Source: a virus. From it: a stretch of 64,000 nucleotides of DNA. Positions 30,800 to 38,716 of this stretch are shown here, one piece after another. The stretch covers positions 1 to 64,000 of the IMG/VR virus record IMGVR_UViG_3300040944_000171. One strand, given 5' to 3'. The position numbers and the translations under genes were made by a program. The notes below the pieces were generated by a model. That model saw only the letters and a list, made by a program, of their open reading frames with translations, made no database searches and had not been told where the DNA came from. The stretch's first letter is position 1. Each line of letters opens with the position of its first letter.

Positions 30800-31173
30800 C
30801 AGTGGCCTCCGAAGACGAAGGCGCGGGGATGGGCGATGGGGTGGCCCGCCCGCTCGGCGGCGTGCACCTGCTCCCAGCGCACATCGGTGCGGGTGCGGGC
30901 ATGGCCAGCGGTGGTGATGATCCCGTGGCCGCCGCCCATCACCCGCCGGTACTCGGCGAGATCCTGGTGGTGGCGCCAGATCGCGTACTGCACCGCCTGG
31001 CGACGGATCGCCGGGGTCCAGCGCGGCTCCCTGGCCGCCGCCTTGTCAATGGCCGCCTCGATCTCCCGCGCCACCTCCTGATCGGGCGTGCCCACATGGA
31101 CGCGGCCGAGGTGGAAGTCGATGGCCCGAGTTGGCACCAGGGGATCCACGCGCGGCTTCCGCTCCACCGCCAT
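30799..31173 (-). CDS. Hypothetical helical protein
   Basis: 124 residues. VHVGTPDQEVAREIEAAID and YAIWRHHQDLAEYRRVM helices around a Gly-rich GGGHGIITTAGHARTRT loop. Unrecognised. Starts two bases after the upstream gene's TAG, in the TAG-CG-ATG junction shared by this cluster. Confidence 0.6.
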   Translation of the reverse strand: MAVERKPRVDPLVPTRAIDFHLGRVHVGTPDQEVAREIEAAIDKAAAREPRWTPAIRRQAVQYAIWRHHQDLAEYRRVMGGGHGIITTAGHARTRTDVRWEQVHAAERAGHPIAHPRAFVFGGH

Positions 31174-31175
31174 CG

Positions 31176-31538
31176 CTACCTCCCTCCGTGCGCGTGCGTG
31201 TGGACGGGCACCGCGCGGCGGCGCCAGTACGGCTGCGGGTTGAGACTGGTCGAGCCGTGCAGCACCCGCTCAACGTAGGCCTCGCGGTAGGGGTTGCTCG
31301 CCGGGATGGAGATGCCCTGGTGGTGCACATGCTCCCCGAAGATGCGGGAGAGGTCATCCTGATCGGACTTCGTCATGCCCCCGTACTGATCCAGTCGCGA
31401 CGGTGGGGCGGTCACCGTGATCCAGCCCCAGGCCGTGCCCCGGCCGCCGCGCACGCTCCAGGTCTTGGTGCTGCGGCGGCGCAGCCCGGCGCGCAGGGCG
31501 GTGATCGCCTTGTTGCGGTCGTTCTCCCGCATCGCCAT
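31176..31538 (-). CDS. His-tail family protein
   Basis: 120 residues, MAMRENDRNKAITALRAGL start, a beta-like core (AWGWITVTAPPSRLDQYGG), and the tail RRRAVPVHTHAHGGR. TAG-CG-ATG junction on both sides. Core fold unknown. Confidence 0.65.
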   Translation of the reverse strand: MAMRENDRNKAITALRAGLRRRSTKTWSVRGGRGTAWGWITVTAPPSRLDQYGGMTKSDQDDLSRIFGEHVHHQGISIPASNPYREAYVERVLHGSTSLNPQPYWRRRAVPVHTHAHGGR

Positions 31539-31540
31539 CG

Positions 31541-32029
31541 CTAGCGCCCTCCGTGCGCGTGGGTGTGGACGGGGGCGGTGCGGCGGCGAGCACGCCCACC
31601 CACCAGCCGGAGGTGGCGCGAGAAGTTGCCCTCGCCATGGATCTCGCGGTGCACGGGGCCGAGGAGTTCCCACATCGCCCCGAACTTGTGCTGCCAGCGC
31701 TCACCGTTGGCGAGCCGCACCACCTGGCCCGGCCCGGGCACCGAGGCGATCCGCTCCGAGGCCCGGCTCCTCGAGCGCCCCGGGGCCACCTTCAACTCCA
31801 CCCAGTGGTTGCTGTGATAGTGGATCGTGTAGGTGTCCCCGCTGCGGACGATGCGCGGCCCGTGGCCGCCCCAGGAGAGCACCCTCGTGTACCACGCGTG
31901 CTCGGCGGGGATGTCCACGTCCTGGCCGATGAAGTAGTTCTCCAGGGTGTGGCTGCGCGCCGAGACGGCCCGATCCCACATCGTCCGAGCCTCGATGCTG
32001 TTGCGCTTGACCGTGACCAGCTCAGCCAT
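31541..32029 (-). CDS. His-tail family protein
   Basis: 162 residues with a beta-rich centre (TRVLSWGGHGPRIVRSGDT, then YTIHYHSNHWVELKV), ending GRARRRTAPVHTHAHGGR. Possibly a toxin-like or fibre-like beta fold; not assigned. Confidence 0.65.
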   Translation of the reverse strand: MAELVTVKRNSIEARTMWDRAVSARSHTLENYFIGQDVDIPAEHAWYTRVLSWGGHGPRIVRSGDTYTIHYHSNHWVELKVAPGRSRSRASERIASVPGPGQVVRLANGERWQHKFGAMWELLGPVHREIHGEGNFSRHLRLVGGRARRRTAPVHTHAHGGR

Positions 32030-32031
32030 CG

Positions 32032-32721
32032 CTACCGCCTCCGCTTGCTGAACCGGCCGTCACGGTGCCGGGGCTGCTGCCGGGCCTGGCGGGATCGCCG
32101 AGCGAGCTCTACCTGGAGCGCTGAGGGGCGGCGGCGGTAGTAGCCGGAGGGGCGGGCGTTCTTGCCGGCGGTCGTGATCGACACCGCCCCCGCCTTGTTC
32201 TGGGCTAGGTAGCCGGCCGCGATCAGCGACCGCACCGCCGCCGCCGCCGCCTGCGGCGAGATGTCCTTGCGGCGGAGTTCATCCTGGCGGTACCCGCTCT
32301 TGATCCCGCCATAGATGTTGAGCACCTTCCCCTCCACGTCGCTCAGCGGCGCCGCCGGGGCCGCGAGGCTGAGGCTCTGCAGCAGATCGGGGTGCGCGTA
32401 GATGGTGGCGAAGGTGCGCGGGTAGCCCTCCTCGCCCTTTATCAGCACCGTCCCCGGGGGCAGCGTCCGCTTCGTCGTGTCCAGATCCACCCGGTTCCGG
32501 GGGTTGAACATATTGGCCCCGCCCCACGACCCCATCATGGTCTCGTGGCGACCGGTCACCATGTCGACCAGGGTGGCGAAGCCGCGCTGGCCCGCCCCAC
32601 CGCTCACCGTCAGCGAGACCTCGGTGGCAGGCACGACGCTGATGTCCCTGGCCCCGTACTTCACGCTGGCGAGCGCAGAGCGGATCGCTGGGCTGAGCCG
32701 CTTGACCTCAATCTGGGCCAT
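32032..32721 (-). CDS. Winged-helix-like protein within the tail cluster
   Basis: 229 residues. N-terminal strands (ISVVPATEVSLTVSGGAGQ), a middle alpha/beta segment, and a C-terminal winged-helix-like part (SPQAAAAAVRSLIAAGYLA, then KAGAVSITTAGK) followed by a long Arg-rich end (GRFSKRRR). Lacks the HxHxH motif but keeps a basic tail and the TAG-CG-ATG junction. Confidence 0.6.
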   Translation of the reverse strand: MAQIEVKRLSPAIRSALASVKYGARDISVVPATEVSLTVSGGAGQRGFATLVDMVTGRHETMMGSWGGANMFNPRNRVDLDTTKRTLPPGTVLIKGEEGYPRTFATIYAHPDLLQSLSLAAPAAPLSDVEGKVLNIYGGIKSGYRQDELRRKDISPQAAAAAVRSLIAAGYLAQNKAGAVSITTAGKNARPSGYYRRRPSALQVELARRSRQARQQPRHRDGRFSKRRR

Positions 32722-32726
32722 CGCCG

Positions 32727-33008
32727 CTACCCCCCCCCGTGCGCGTGGGTGTGCAGCGGGGCGGCGCGCTTGCGAAGGTGCCCATAGGAACTCTTGCCGC
32801 TACGATGGGTGCGCCCGTGGCGAAGATCCGCCTCATGCTGCCAGCGGCGCACGGTGGCCCTCAGCTCGGGCGTGCTCTCCACCACGTCCGCCGTGTCACC
32901 CATCCGCCGCCAGGCCACGGCCTCGCGATACGCCTGTCCCGGCAAGCGGATGGGGCCAGTCCAGCCCTCGTGGCCGCTCGCAGTGACATGGTGGACGTAG
33001 AAGCTCAC
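32727..33008 (-). CDS. His-tail family protein
   Basis: 93 residues from a GTG two bases after the upstream TAG. FYVHHVTASGHEGWTGPIRL opens a small fold; the end is LRKRAAPLHTHAHGGG. Unassigned. Confidence 0.62.
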   Translation of the reverse strand: MSFYVHHVTASGHEGWTGPIRLPGQAYREAVAWRRMGDTADVVESTPELRATVRRWQHEADLRHGRTHRSGKSSYGHLRKRAAPLHTHAHGGG

Positions 33009-33010
33009 CG

Positions 33011-33487
33011 CTACCGCTCCCCGTGGGCGTGGTGGTGGATGGGGGCACGATGGCGACGGGCCGCGCCGGAGCGGACCGGGAGTGACCTCCGGCCCAGGAG
33101 ATGCGTCTCCCTCATCTCCTCGCGCTTCCACCGCTGCGCGGCGGCCTCGGTGCTGAAGTCCTGAAACTCCACGGGCTTGCCCTGCTCATCGACCACCGTG
33201 CCGCGCCACTTGCCGTTGGCGAGATGAGTGATCCTCACCAGGGCGCTGCGGGTGCGCGAGCGTCCGACGGCTGCCCTGATCGCCTTGGCATCGGTGCGCG
33301 AGAAGCCGATCATCGGATCCGCCTGGGCCAGGATGGTCGAGTCGTAGGCGGGATCCCAGGTGATGACACTTGGGCTCCCTGGCGCCTGAGAGATGAGCGC
33401 GAAACCACGCTCCCACGGCCGGGGTGCCAGCATCATCAGCTGGCGCACGCTCCGGGGACTCCCCATCCGCGCCATCCGCCGCCCCAT
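33011..33487 (-). CDS. His-tail family protein
   Basis: 158 residues, beta-rich core (RGFALISQAPGSPSVITWD, then RITHLANGKWRGTVVD), ending RRHRAPIHHHAHGER. TAG-CG-ATG start junction. Confidence 0.62.
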   Translation of the reverse strand: MGRRMARMGSPRSVRQLMMLAPRPWERGFALISQAPGSPSVITWDPAYDSTILAQADPMIGFSRTDAKAIRAAVGRSRTRSALVRITHLANGKWRGTVVDEQGKPVEFQDFSTEAAAQRWKREEMRETHLLGRRSLPVRSGAARRHRAPIHHHAHGER

Positions 33488-33489
33488 CG

Positions 33490-33780
33490 CTACCGCCCTC
33501 CGTGGGTGTGGCTGTGCAGCGGGGCGGCGCGACGGCGCGCCAGCCCAGAGGCGAGCAGTGCCCAGTGCGTCCTCCGGCTCCGTCCCTTGACGGCGACATT
33601 CACCTGGGTGCTCCCGGCCCACGAGATCTCGCGGCCGGTGTCCAGCGTGACCACCACGCGCCCGAGATCCCGACGCACGGCGATGACATCGCGCAGATCA
33701 GCGTGCCCGGATCCCGGGTGGTACACCTGGACCGCGTCTCCCACTCTCAGCCGCCTAGCGGGGCGCTGGACGAAACTCAC
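33490..33780 (-). CDS. His-tail family protein, SH3/KOW-like core
   Basis: 96 residues. RLRVGDAVQVYHPGSG and DVIAVRRDLGRVVVTLDTG suggest a small SH3-like barrel. The tail is ARRRAAPLHSHTHGGR. GTG start overlaps the upstream stop (GTGA). Confidence 0.65.
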   Translation of the reverse strand: MSFVQRPARRLRVGDAVQVYHPGSGHADLRDVIAVRRDLGRVVVTLDTGREISWAGSTQVNVAVKGRSRRTHWALLASGLARRRAAPLHSHTHGGR

Positions 33781-34085
33781 CGCTGCCGCCTCCCATGGGT
33801 GTGGCTGTGCAGCGGGGCGGCGCGGCCCCGGGGGCGGCCCTTGGCGTGCTGCAGCGCATAGCGCTGGGCAAGCCCCAGGCTGCGGTAGCTGGAGAGTTTG
33901 TTCGGACCCGCCTGCTCCTCCACCACGAGCCGCTCGCCGCGACGGCGGGCCTCCGCGCGGCGGGCGGGGCTCTGGAGGTTCCGCATCATGCGGACGAACC
34001 GTGCCGCATCGCTGCGGCTGGGCAGATCAGAGCCCAGCACCACGAAACCGTCGGGCCGCTCCAGGAAGACGCGGTATAGGGGCAT
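33777..34085 (-). CDS. His-tail family protein
   Basis: 102 residues. LYRVFLERPDGFVVLGSDL, then a helix (SDAARFVRMMRNLQSPARR), and the end GRAAPLHSHTHGRRQR. Confidence 0.62.
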   Translation of the reverse strand: MPLYRVFLERPDGFVVLGSDLPSRSDAARFVRMMRNLQSPARRAEARRRGERLVVEEQAGPNKLSSYRSLGLAQRYALQHAKGRPRGRAAPLHSHTHGRRQR

Positions 34086-34087
34086 CG

Positions 34088-34297
34088 CTACCGCCTCTTG
34101 CGGCGACGCGCTCGGCCCGTGAACGGCCCCACCGTGACCCGGCCGTTCGGGTGGACGCGCACCCGCATCTTGTAGGCCAAGCTGGGCCACTGCGCGACCT
34201 CACCGGGGGTCAGATCAAACTCGATGTAGCCCGGATGGCGGGTGCCGTCGCCAGCCCGGGCTGCGGCCCGGAAATACTCAGCGATGCTCTGAGACAT
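34088..34297 (-). CDS. Small basic protein
   Basis: 69 residues: helix then a strand-rich part (MRVRVHPNGRVTVGPF) and an RARRRKRR end. Tail is basic but lacks His. Confidence 0.6.
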   Translation of the reverse strand: MSQSIAEYFRAAARAGDGTRHPGYIEFDLTPGEVAQWPSLAYKMRVRVHPNGRVTVGPFTGRARRRKRR

Positions 34298-34300
34298 TGG

Positions 34301-34618
34301 CTACCGACCTCCGTGGCCGTGGGTGTGGATGGGGGCAGTACGGCGCCGACGGCGTCGGGCACGACCCTCTGGCAGGAGGCGCACCTCGAACTTCTTGCGG
34401 CCACCGGGTCGCATGTCCCCGCGCAGGAAGTACACCTCTGGACGCTTGTGCTCGCCCGTCATGTGCTCCTCCCATACCGCCTCCGCCCAGCGGCGGGCGG
34501 TACGGTCATCGGGCGCGTCCACGAGCACCATCAGCCCACCCGTGCCAGGTGGCCAGTCACGGGTGTGTCCCACCACGCCCATCATGTCCACATGCCTGGC
34601 GATCGGGTACTCGGCCAT
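34301..34618 (-). CDS. His-tail family protein
   Basis: 105 residues. Alpha/beta core (GGLMVLVDAPDDRTARRWAE), a VYFLRGDMRPGG segment, and the tail RRRRRRTAPIHTHGHGGR. Confidence 0.62.
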   Translation of the reverse strand: MAEYPIARHVDMMGVVGHTRDWPPGTGGLMVLVDAPDDRTARRWAEAVWEEHMTGEHKRPEVYFLRGDMRPGGRKKFEVRLLPEGRARRRRRRTAPIHTHGHGGR

Positions 34619-34620
34619 CG

Positions 34621-35037
34621 CTACCGCCTCCGATGCCGCGTCGCGGCCGGGTGCGAGTAGGGATGTGCGGGATGGCGGTGGTAACGCACCGCGCGGCGCC
34701 GAGCTGTCCCGCCCGCCGCCAACCGCCTCGCGGCCGCCTTGGCCGCCGCCCCCGAGGGCCACGAGTGGAACACGTCGCCCACCGGGCCGTCGATGGTATC
34801 CATGCCCCCGCTAGCATTGAGGCGCTTGACCCGGAAGATCCTGGCGCCCCCGCCGGGAGGCTGCTGCGACTCGGTGAAGTAGATGCCCCCAGGCCCGGTG
34901 TAGCCGACGGCCGGGAACCGGCTGCCGAAGAACCGGTTGCTCTGGCGGTCGAAGAAGTGGTGCTCCCGGCCCGCCGCGCGAGCACGCTGTAGGTAGAGAT
35001 CGCGGATCTCATCCATCCCGATCTCATCTCGGGCCAT
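34621..35037 (-). CDS. His-tail family protein (divergent tail), first of cluster
   Basis: 138 residues. Contains RFPAVGYTGPGGIYFTESQ and a long C-terminal tail with YHRHPAHPYSHPAATRHRRR, a longer version of the His/Arg tail. Nothing else assigned. Confidence 0.6.
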   Translation of the reverse strand: MARDEIGMDEIRDLYLQRARAAGREHHFFDRQSNRFFGSRFPAVGYTGPGGIYFTESQQPPGGGARIFRVKRLNASGGMDTIDGPVGDVFHSWPSGAAAKAAARRLAAGGTARRRAVRYHRHPAHPYSHPAATRHRRR

Positions 35038-35130
35038 GGCGGCACCCTCCCGGCGGCTGGCTTGCCACCGTACACCGCACCGTACACCTCTCCGGCCCGG
35101 GAGGACAAGGGGGTGGCGCGATTGCCACTT
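35038..35130. other. Short gap upstream of tail cluster
   Basis: Contains CCGTACACC twice (35068-35092 region), possibly promoter-like on the plus strand, but no match to the window's promoter class. No gene. Confidence 0.35.
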
Positions 35131-35274
35131 TCAGTGCATCGCGAAGTAGTCGCGATCCCGACGCGCGACCTCCTTGAGGGCGCGATTCCAGGCGCGGCGA
35201 CAAGTCGCCGACTCCGGCTCTGGATCGGGCGGCGGGCTGGCGGCGGTCGGTGCCGGGTCAGGAGCGGGGGGCAT
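35131..35274 (-). CDS. 47-residue hypothetical protein
   Basis: Pro/Ala/Asp-rich start, then CRRAWNRALKEVARRDRDYF. ATG lies 17 bases inside the end of the RHH antitoxin gene, in the same strand order. Short and without family; kept because of the coupling. Confidence 0.45.
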   Translation of the reverse strand: MPPAPDPAPTAASPPPDPEPESATCRRAWNRALKEVARRDRDYFAMH

Positions 35275-35539
35275 GACGAACCAGGATCTCCCGCAACAGG
35301 GCGCTCATGGATCGACCGTCCCGCAGCGCCCGCCGCCGGTAGCGGCGGAGCAGGGGATCGGGGAGGCGGAGGGTCACTCTGGGCGTCTTGCCCGCACCGG
35401 AGAGCGAGCGCCGTCCCGCAAAGGCCGCCGGCCCGGGGACGGGCGTCCCGAAGTCGTCAGGTCCCATGGCCTCGAAGCGGTCGGCATAGACGGCCGCCTC
35501 GCTCTCGGTGATGCCGTCACGGCGGCGCGTGAGTGCCAT
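35258..35539 (-). CDS. Ribbon-helix-helix antitoxin-type regulator
   Basis: 93 residues. The C-terminal half (RVTLRLPDPLLRRYRRRAL, then SMSALLREIL) is a ribbon-helix-helix DNA-binding fold. Lies directly after the toxin-like gene with a TGATG overlap, so it should bind the toxin and repress the shared promoter at 35788-35816. Confidence 0.75.
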   Translation of the reverse strand: MALTRRRDGITESEAAVYADRFEAMGPDDFGTPVPGPAAFAGRRSLSGAGKTPRVTLRLPDPLLRRYRRRALRDGRSMSALLREILVRHAPRS

Positions 35540-35778
35540 CAGAGGTGCCTCGCGTAGAGACGGCGCCAGACCCGTCTCAACCTCATCGCGTGGACGATGG
35601 CGGATCCCTCACGGGTCTCCACCACGCCGACCTCGAGCGGCACGCCGCTGGCGTCGTGGCCGAGATGCATCCTCATCTCGCCTCGGGGAACGACGACCAC
35701 GGTGTTGCGGTACGCCTCCAGCATCCGCCGCACCGAGATCCGGTGCCGATGCGCCGACTGAGCGATCCTCGGCTCCAC
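35539..35778 (-). CDS. Toxin of a toxin/antitoxin pair (DUF4258/BrnT-like)
   Basis: 79 residues. IAQSAHRHRISVRRMLEA, MRMHLGHDASGVPLEVGVV and IVHAMRLRRVWRRLY follow the pattern of small RelE-fold-like toxins with an LG-D-G-PLEV core. GTG start nine bases after a CATAAT box. Could stabilise the element or block superinfection; mode not determined. Confidence 0.65.
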   Translation of the reverse strand: MEPRIAQSAHRHRISVRRMLEAYRNTVVVVPRGEMRMHLGHDASGVPLEVGVVETREGSAIVHAMRLRRVWRRLYARHL

Positions 35779-35787
35779 ATTGAACCG

Positions 35788-35816
35788 ATTATGTCAGACG
35801 GCCGAGGGGATGTCAC
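35788..35816 (-). promoter_or_regulatory. Promoter of the toxin/antitoxin operon
   Basis: Minus strand GTGACA (35811-35816), 17 bases, CATAAT (35788-35793), leading to the GTG at 35778 with almost no leader. Confidence 0.65.
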
Positions 35817-35957
35817 CCGGGGCTCTGGGGGGCCGGGGGTTGCCCACGGAGATAGGACCTTTGGACGGGATTCTGTCTCAGATCCCCCGGCCCCTCGGCC
35901 CCCGATCCTACGCCCTCCCGCCCCCTAGCACACCGGCTCCGGCGGGGGTAAGATGCC

Positions 35958-35996
35958 AAGCGCCCCCCGGAAGCCTCGTCCTCCCGGGGGGCGCTT
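35958..35996 (+). terminator. Strong intrinsic-type hairpin upstream of primase
   Basis: AAGCGCCCCCCGG paired with CCGGGGGGCGCTT, 13 perfect base pairs, 13-base loop, followed by TTTT (35995-35998) on the plus strand. No plus-strand gene precedes it, so it may end a short regulatory RNA or act as an attenuator for the primase gene. Sits in the 333-base divergent gap 35779-36111. Confidence 0.7.
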
Positions 35997-36067
35997 TTCC
36001 CCACACATCGACCCCAAGGATGCCTTCTATGGAGCGATTGCCGGGTAGGGTACCACATCTGCACAGG

Positions 36068-36076
36068 TTGTCCACA
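36068..36076 (+). other. DnaA box
   Basis: TTGTCCACA, the actinobacterial DnaA-box consensus, 36 bases before the primase ATG; a related TTTCCCCACA lies near 35997-36005 and CCTCCACAG follows. Suggests host DnaA helps start replication or control the primase gene. Confidence 0.6.
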
Positions 36077-36111
36077 TCCTCCACAGGACGTGGGGGTCGG
36101 GCACCGGGCCG

Positions 36112-38694
36112 ATGACCGCCTCGGCCACCGTCACCCGCTACACGCCGAGCAGGCCCTGCCCCATCTGCGGGGGCAACGACCGGCTCCGGCGGGGCAAGGG
36201 GGTGCGCTGCGCCGGGTACCTCACCGGTGACGGCCGGGTGGCCTTCTGCAGCCGCGAGGAGAAGGCGGGCTCGCTCCAGGTGGCGGGCGACAGTAACTGC
36301 TTCCCCCACCGCCTCGAGGGCCGCTGCGGCTGCGGGGTGAGCCACGGCGAGGCCCCGCCGCCGCCCCTGAGGAGGGCGCCGCGCGACACGAGGCCCTGGC
36401 GCCCCGTCGCCCATTACGACTACCACGACCGCGACGGCAATGTCCGCTACCAGGTGATCCGCCTGGAGCCCGATCCCAATCCCGATGGCGACAAGCGCTT
36501 CACCCAGCGCCGCCCCGACCCGCTCCATCCCGGCCGCTGGATCGAGGGGCCGGGGGCCATGGAGAGCGTCCAACTACTGCCGTACCGGCTCCCCGACCTC
36601 CTCAAGGATCCCAAGCGCCTCATCCTCATCGTGGAGGGCGAGAAGGCCGTCGACGCCCTCCGCCGGCGGGGCCTGCCCGCCACCACCTGCCCCATGGGCG
36701 CGGGCAAGTGGTGGGACGCGGGCGGCGACTGCCCCCGCACCGAGCTCACCTCCTGGATGCTCGCCGACGTGGCGGGCCGGGGCGACAACCGCCTCCCCGT
36801 CGTCATCGGTGACAACGATGACGCCGGCCGCCGGGGCGCCGAGGCCGCCTGCCGCGCCTTCGCCGCCACCGGGCTCGACCCCCAGATCCTGGAGCTGGTC
36901 GGTGTCAAGGAGCACGGCGGTGCCGACGACTGGATCGACCAGGATCCAACCCGCACCGCCCGCGACCTCATCGCCCAACTTCCCGGGCAGCGCTGGCTCG
37001 ACCTCCATCCCACCGAGGCCCAGGGGCAGGAGCCAGAGGGCGGCGGAGGGAACGGGGGAAATGGCAATGGCCATCATCCCCAGAGCGACGGCCACGGCTC
37101 AGAGCCAGGCCAGGTGCTCCCCGAGTTCAGCGACACCCGCAATGCGGAGCGCTTTGCCAGCCGCCACGGCGCGGGCGCCCGGTACGACCATACCCGGGGG
37201 CTCTGGCGCCTCTACACCGGCACCCGCTGGCGGCTGGACGGCACGGAGCAGTGCATGACCCTCGCCAAGGAGACGGTCGCCCGCCTCCCCGAGGAGATCC
37301 CCGCCTGGTGCGACGACGCTAGGGCGCGCCACCGCCTCCACCGCGAGATCCTCGCCTGCGAGTCCACCATGCGCCTGCGCGCGCTGCTCGCCAACGCGCA
37401 GTCGCGCCTCCACTCGACCCACGAGACCTGGGATCCCGACCCCTGGCTGCTCAACTGCGAGAACGGCACCGTCGATCTCCGCACCGGCCAGCTGCACCCC
37501 CACAACCCCGACCAGATGCAGTCGCGGCTCGCCCCCTACCGCTTCGACCCCGACGCCCGCTGCCCGCAGTGGGACGCCTTCCTGGAGCGGGTGCTGGGCG
37601 GCGACCACGAGCTGATCGCCTTCGTCCAGCGCGCCGTCGGTGTCTCCATCATCGGCGAGATCCTGGAGCATGTGCTCTTCGTGCTGTACGGCACCGGGGC
37701 CAACGGCAAGTCCACCTTCCTCAACGTCCTGAGCTTCCTGCTGGGCGACTACGCCCGCGCCGCCGACCCCACCCTCCTCCTCGATCTCGGTCACCCCTCA
37801 CACCCGACGAACGTCGCCGAGCTTCGCGGTGTGCGGATGACAGTGATAGCGGAGCCCGAGGGGAAGCTGAACGAGAGCCTCGTGAAGGTGCTGACGGGTG
37901 GCGACATCCGGTGGGCGCGGTTCATGTTCCGCGACGCCTTCACCTATGTGCCCTCGGACATCCCGTGGATGAGCACGAACCACAAGCCCCTCGTCACCGG
38001 CAACTCGGAGGGGATCTGGCGGCGGCTGCGCCTGATCCCGTTCACGGTGCTGATCCCGCCCGAGGAGCGCGACCCCAACCTCGCCCGCCGCCTCCTGCGC
38101 GAGGAGGCCCCGGGCATCCTGCGCTGGTGCGTCGACGGCTGCCTCGCATACCAGCGCCAGGGCCTGGGCCAGTCGCCAGCGGTGGAGCGGGCCACCCGCC
38201 AGTACCGCACCGAGATGGACTCGATGGCCGCCTTCCTGGAGCAGGAGACCATCCCATCGGCGGCCGATTCCGTCTCGGCCGCTGAGCTCTTCCACCGGTA
38301 CAAGGACTGGTGCGAGGGCTCCGGCGAGCGGCCGACCTCGCAGCGCTTCCTCGGCCTCCGGCTCAGCGAGCGTGGGCTGACCTCCTTCCGATCCGCGCAC
38401 AATGGCAACCGCACCCACTGGCGCGGCCTCCGGCTGCGGATGGTCGGCGAGCAGCTCGCCCTCGCACCCGGTGACGACTCCCTCCTCGCCGACTGCCAGG
38501 CCGTCTGCCGAGCGCTCTGGGCCGAGGGGAAGGAGGCCCGCGAACTCTGCTCGCTCATCCTCCAGACCCACGGCTGGGAGGCTGAGGGCCAGCCGTCCGA
38601 GTGGCTGGTGGCGCAGGATCGGGATGTCCTTGAGGCCATACTCCCCGAGGCGCAGACCTCGCTCGCGGAGATCCGGCAGCGGAAGGGACGGTAA
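36112..38694 (+). CDS. Primase-helicase (TOPRIM plus SF3/D5 helicase)
   Basis: 860 residues. N-terminal zinc finger (CPICGG near 16-21, further Cys to residue 46); TOPRIM primase with VEGEK (174-178) and GDNDDAG (233-239); then a D5-type linker and a superfamily-3 helicase with Walker A GTGANGKST (about 527-535), an IAEPE acidic segment and sensor STNHKP (about 622); a C-terminal D5 wing ends the protein. Lays RNA primers and unwinds DNA at the element's origin. First gene of the plus replication block, beside a DnaA box. Confidence 0.95.
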   Translation: MTASATVTRYTPSRPCPICGGNDRLRRGKGVRCAGYLTGDGRVAFCSREEKAGSLQVAGDSNCFPHRLEGRCGCGVSHGEAPPPPLRRAPRDTRPWRPVAHYDYHDRDGNVRYQVIRLEPDPNPDGDKRFTQRRPDPLHPGRWIEGPGAMESVQLLPYRLPDLLKDPKRLILIVEGEKAVDALRRRGLPATTCPMGAGKWWDAGGDCPRTELTSWMLADVAGRGDNRLPVVIGDNDDAGRRGAEAACRAFAATGLDPQILELVGVKEHGGADDWIDQDPTRTARDLIAQLPGQRWLDLHPTEAQGQEPEGGGGNGGNGNGHHPQSDGHGSEPGQVLPEFSDTRNAERFASRHGAGARYDHTRGLWRLYTGTRWRLDGTEQCMTLAKETVARLPEEIPAWCDDARARHRLHREILACESTMRLRALLANAQSRLHSTHETWDPDPWLLNCENGTVDLRTGQLHPHNPDQMQSRLAPYRFDPDARCPQWDAFLERVLGGDHELIAFVQRAVGVSIIGEILEHVLFVLYGTGANGKSTFLNVLSFLLGDYARAADPTLLLDLGHPSHPTNVAELRGVRMTVIAEPEGKLNESLVKVLTGGDIRWARFMFRDAFTYVPSDIPWMSTNHKPLVTGNSEGIWRRLRLIPFTVLIPPEERDPNLARRLLREEAPGILRWCVDGCLAYQRQGLGQSPAVERATRQYRTEMDSMAAFLEQETIPSAADSVSAAELFHRYKDWCEGSGERPTSQRFLGLRLSERGLTSFRSAHNGNRTHWRGLRLRMVGEQLALAPGDDSLLADCQAVCRALWAEGKEARELCSLILQTHGWEAEGQPSEWLVAQDRDVLEAILPEAQTSLAEIRQRKGR

Positions 38695-38716
38695 CGGGGC
38701 ATCACGGAGGGACGGC

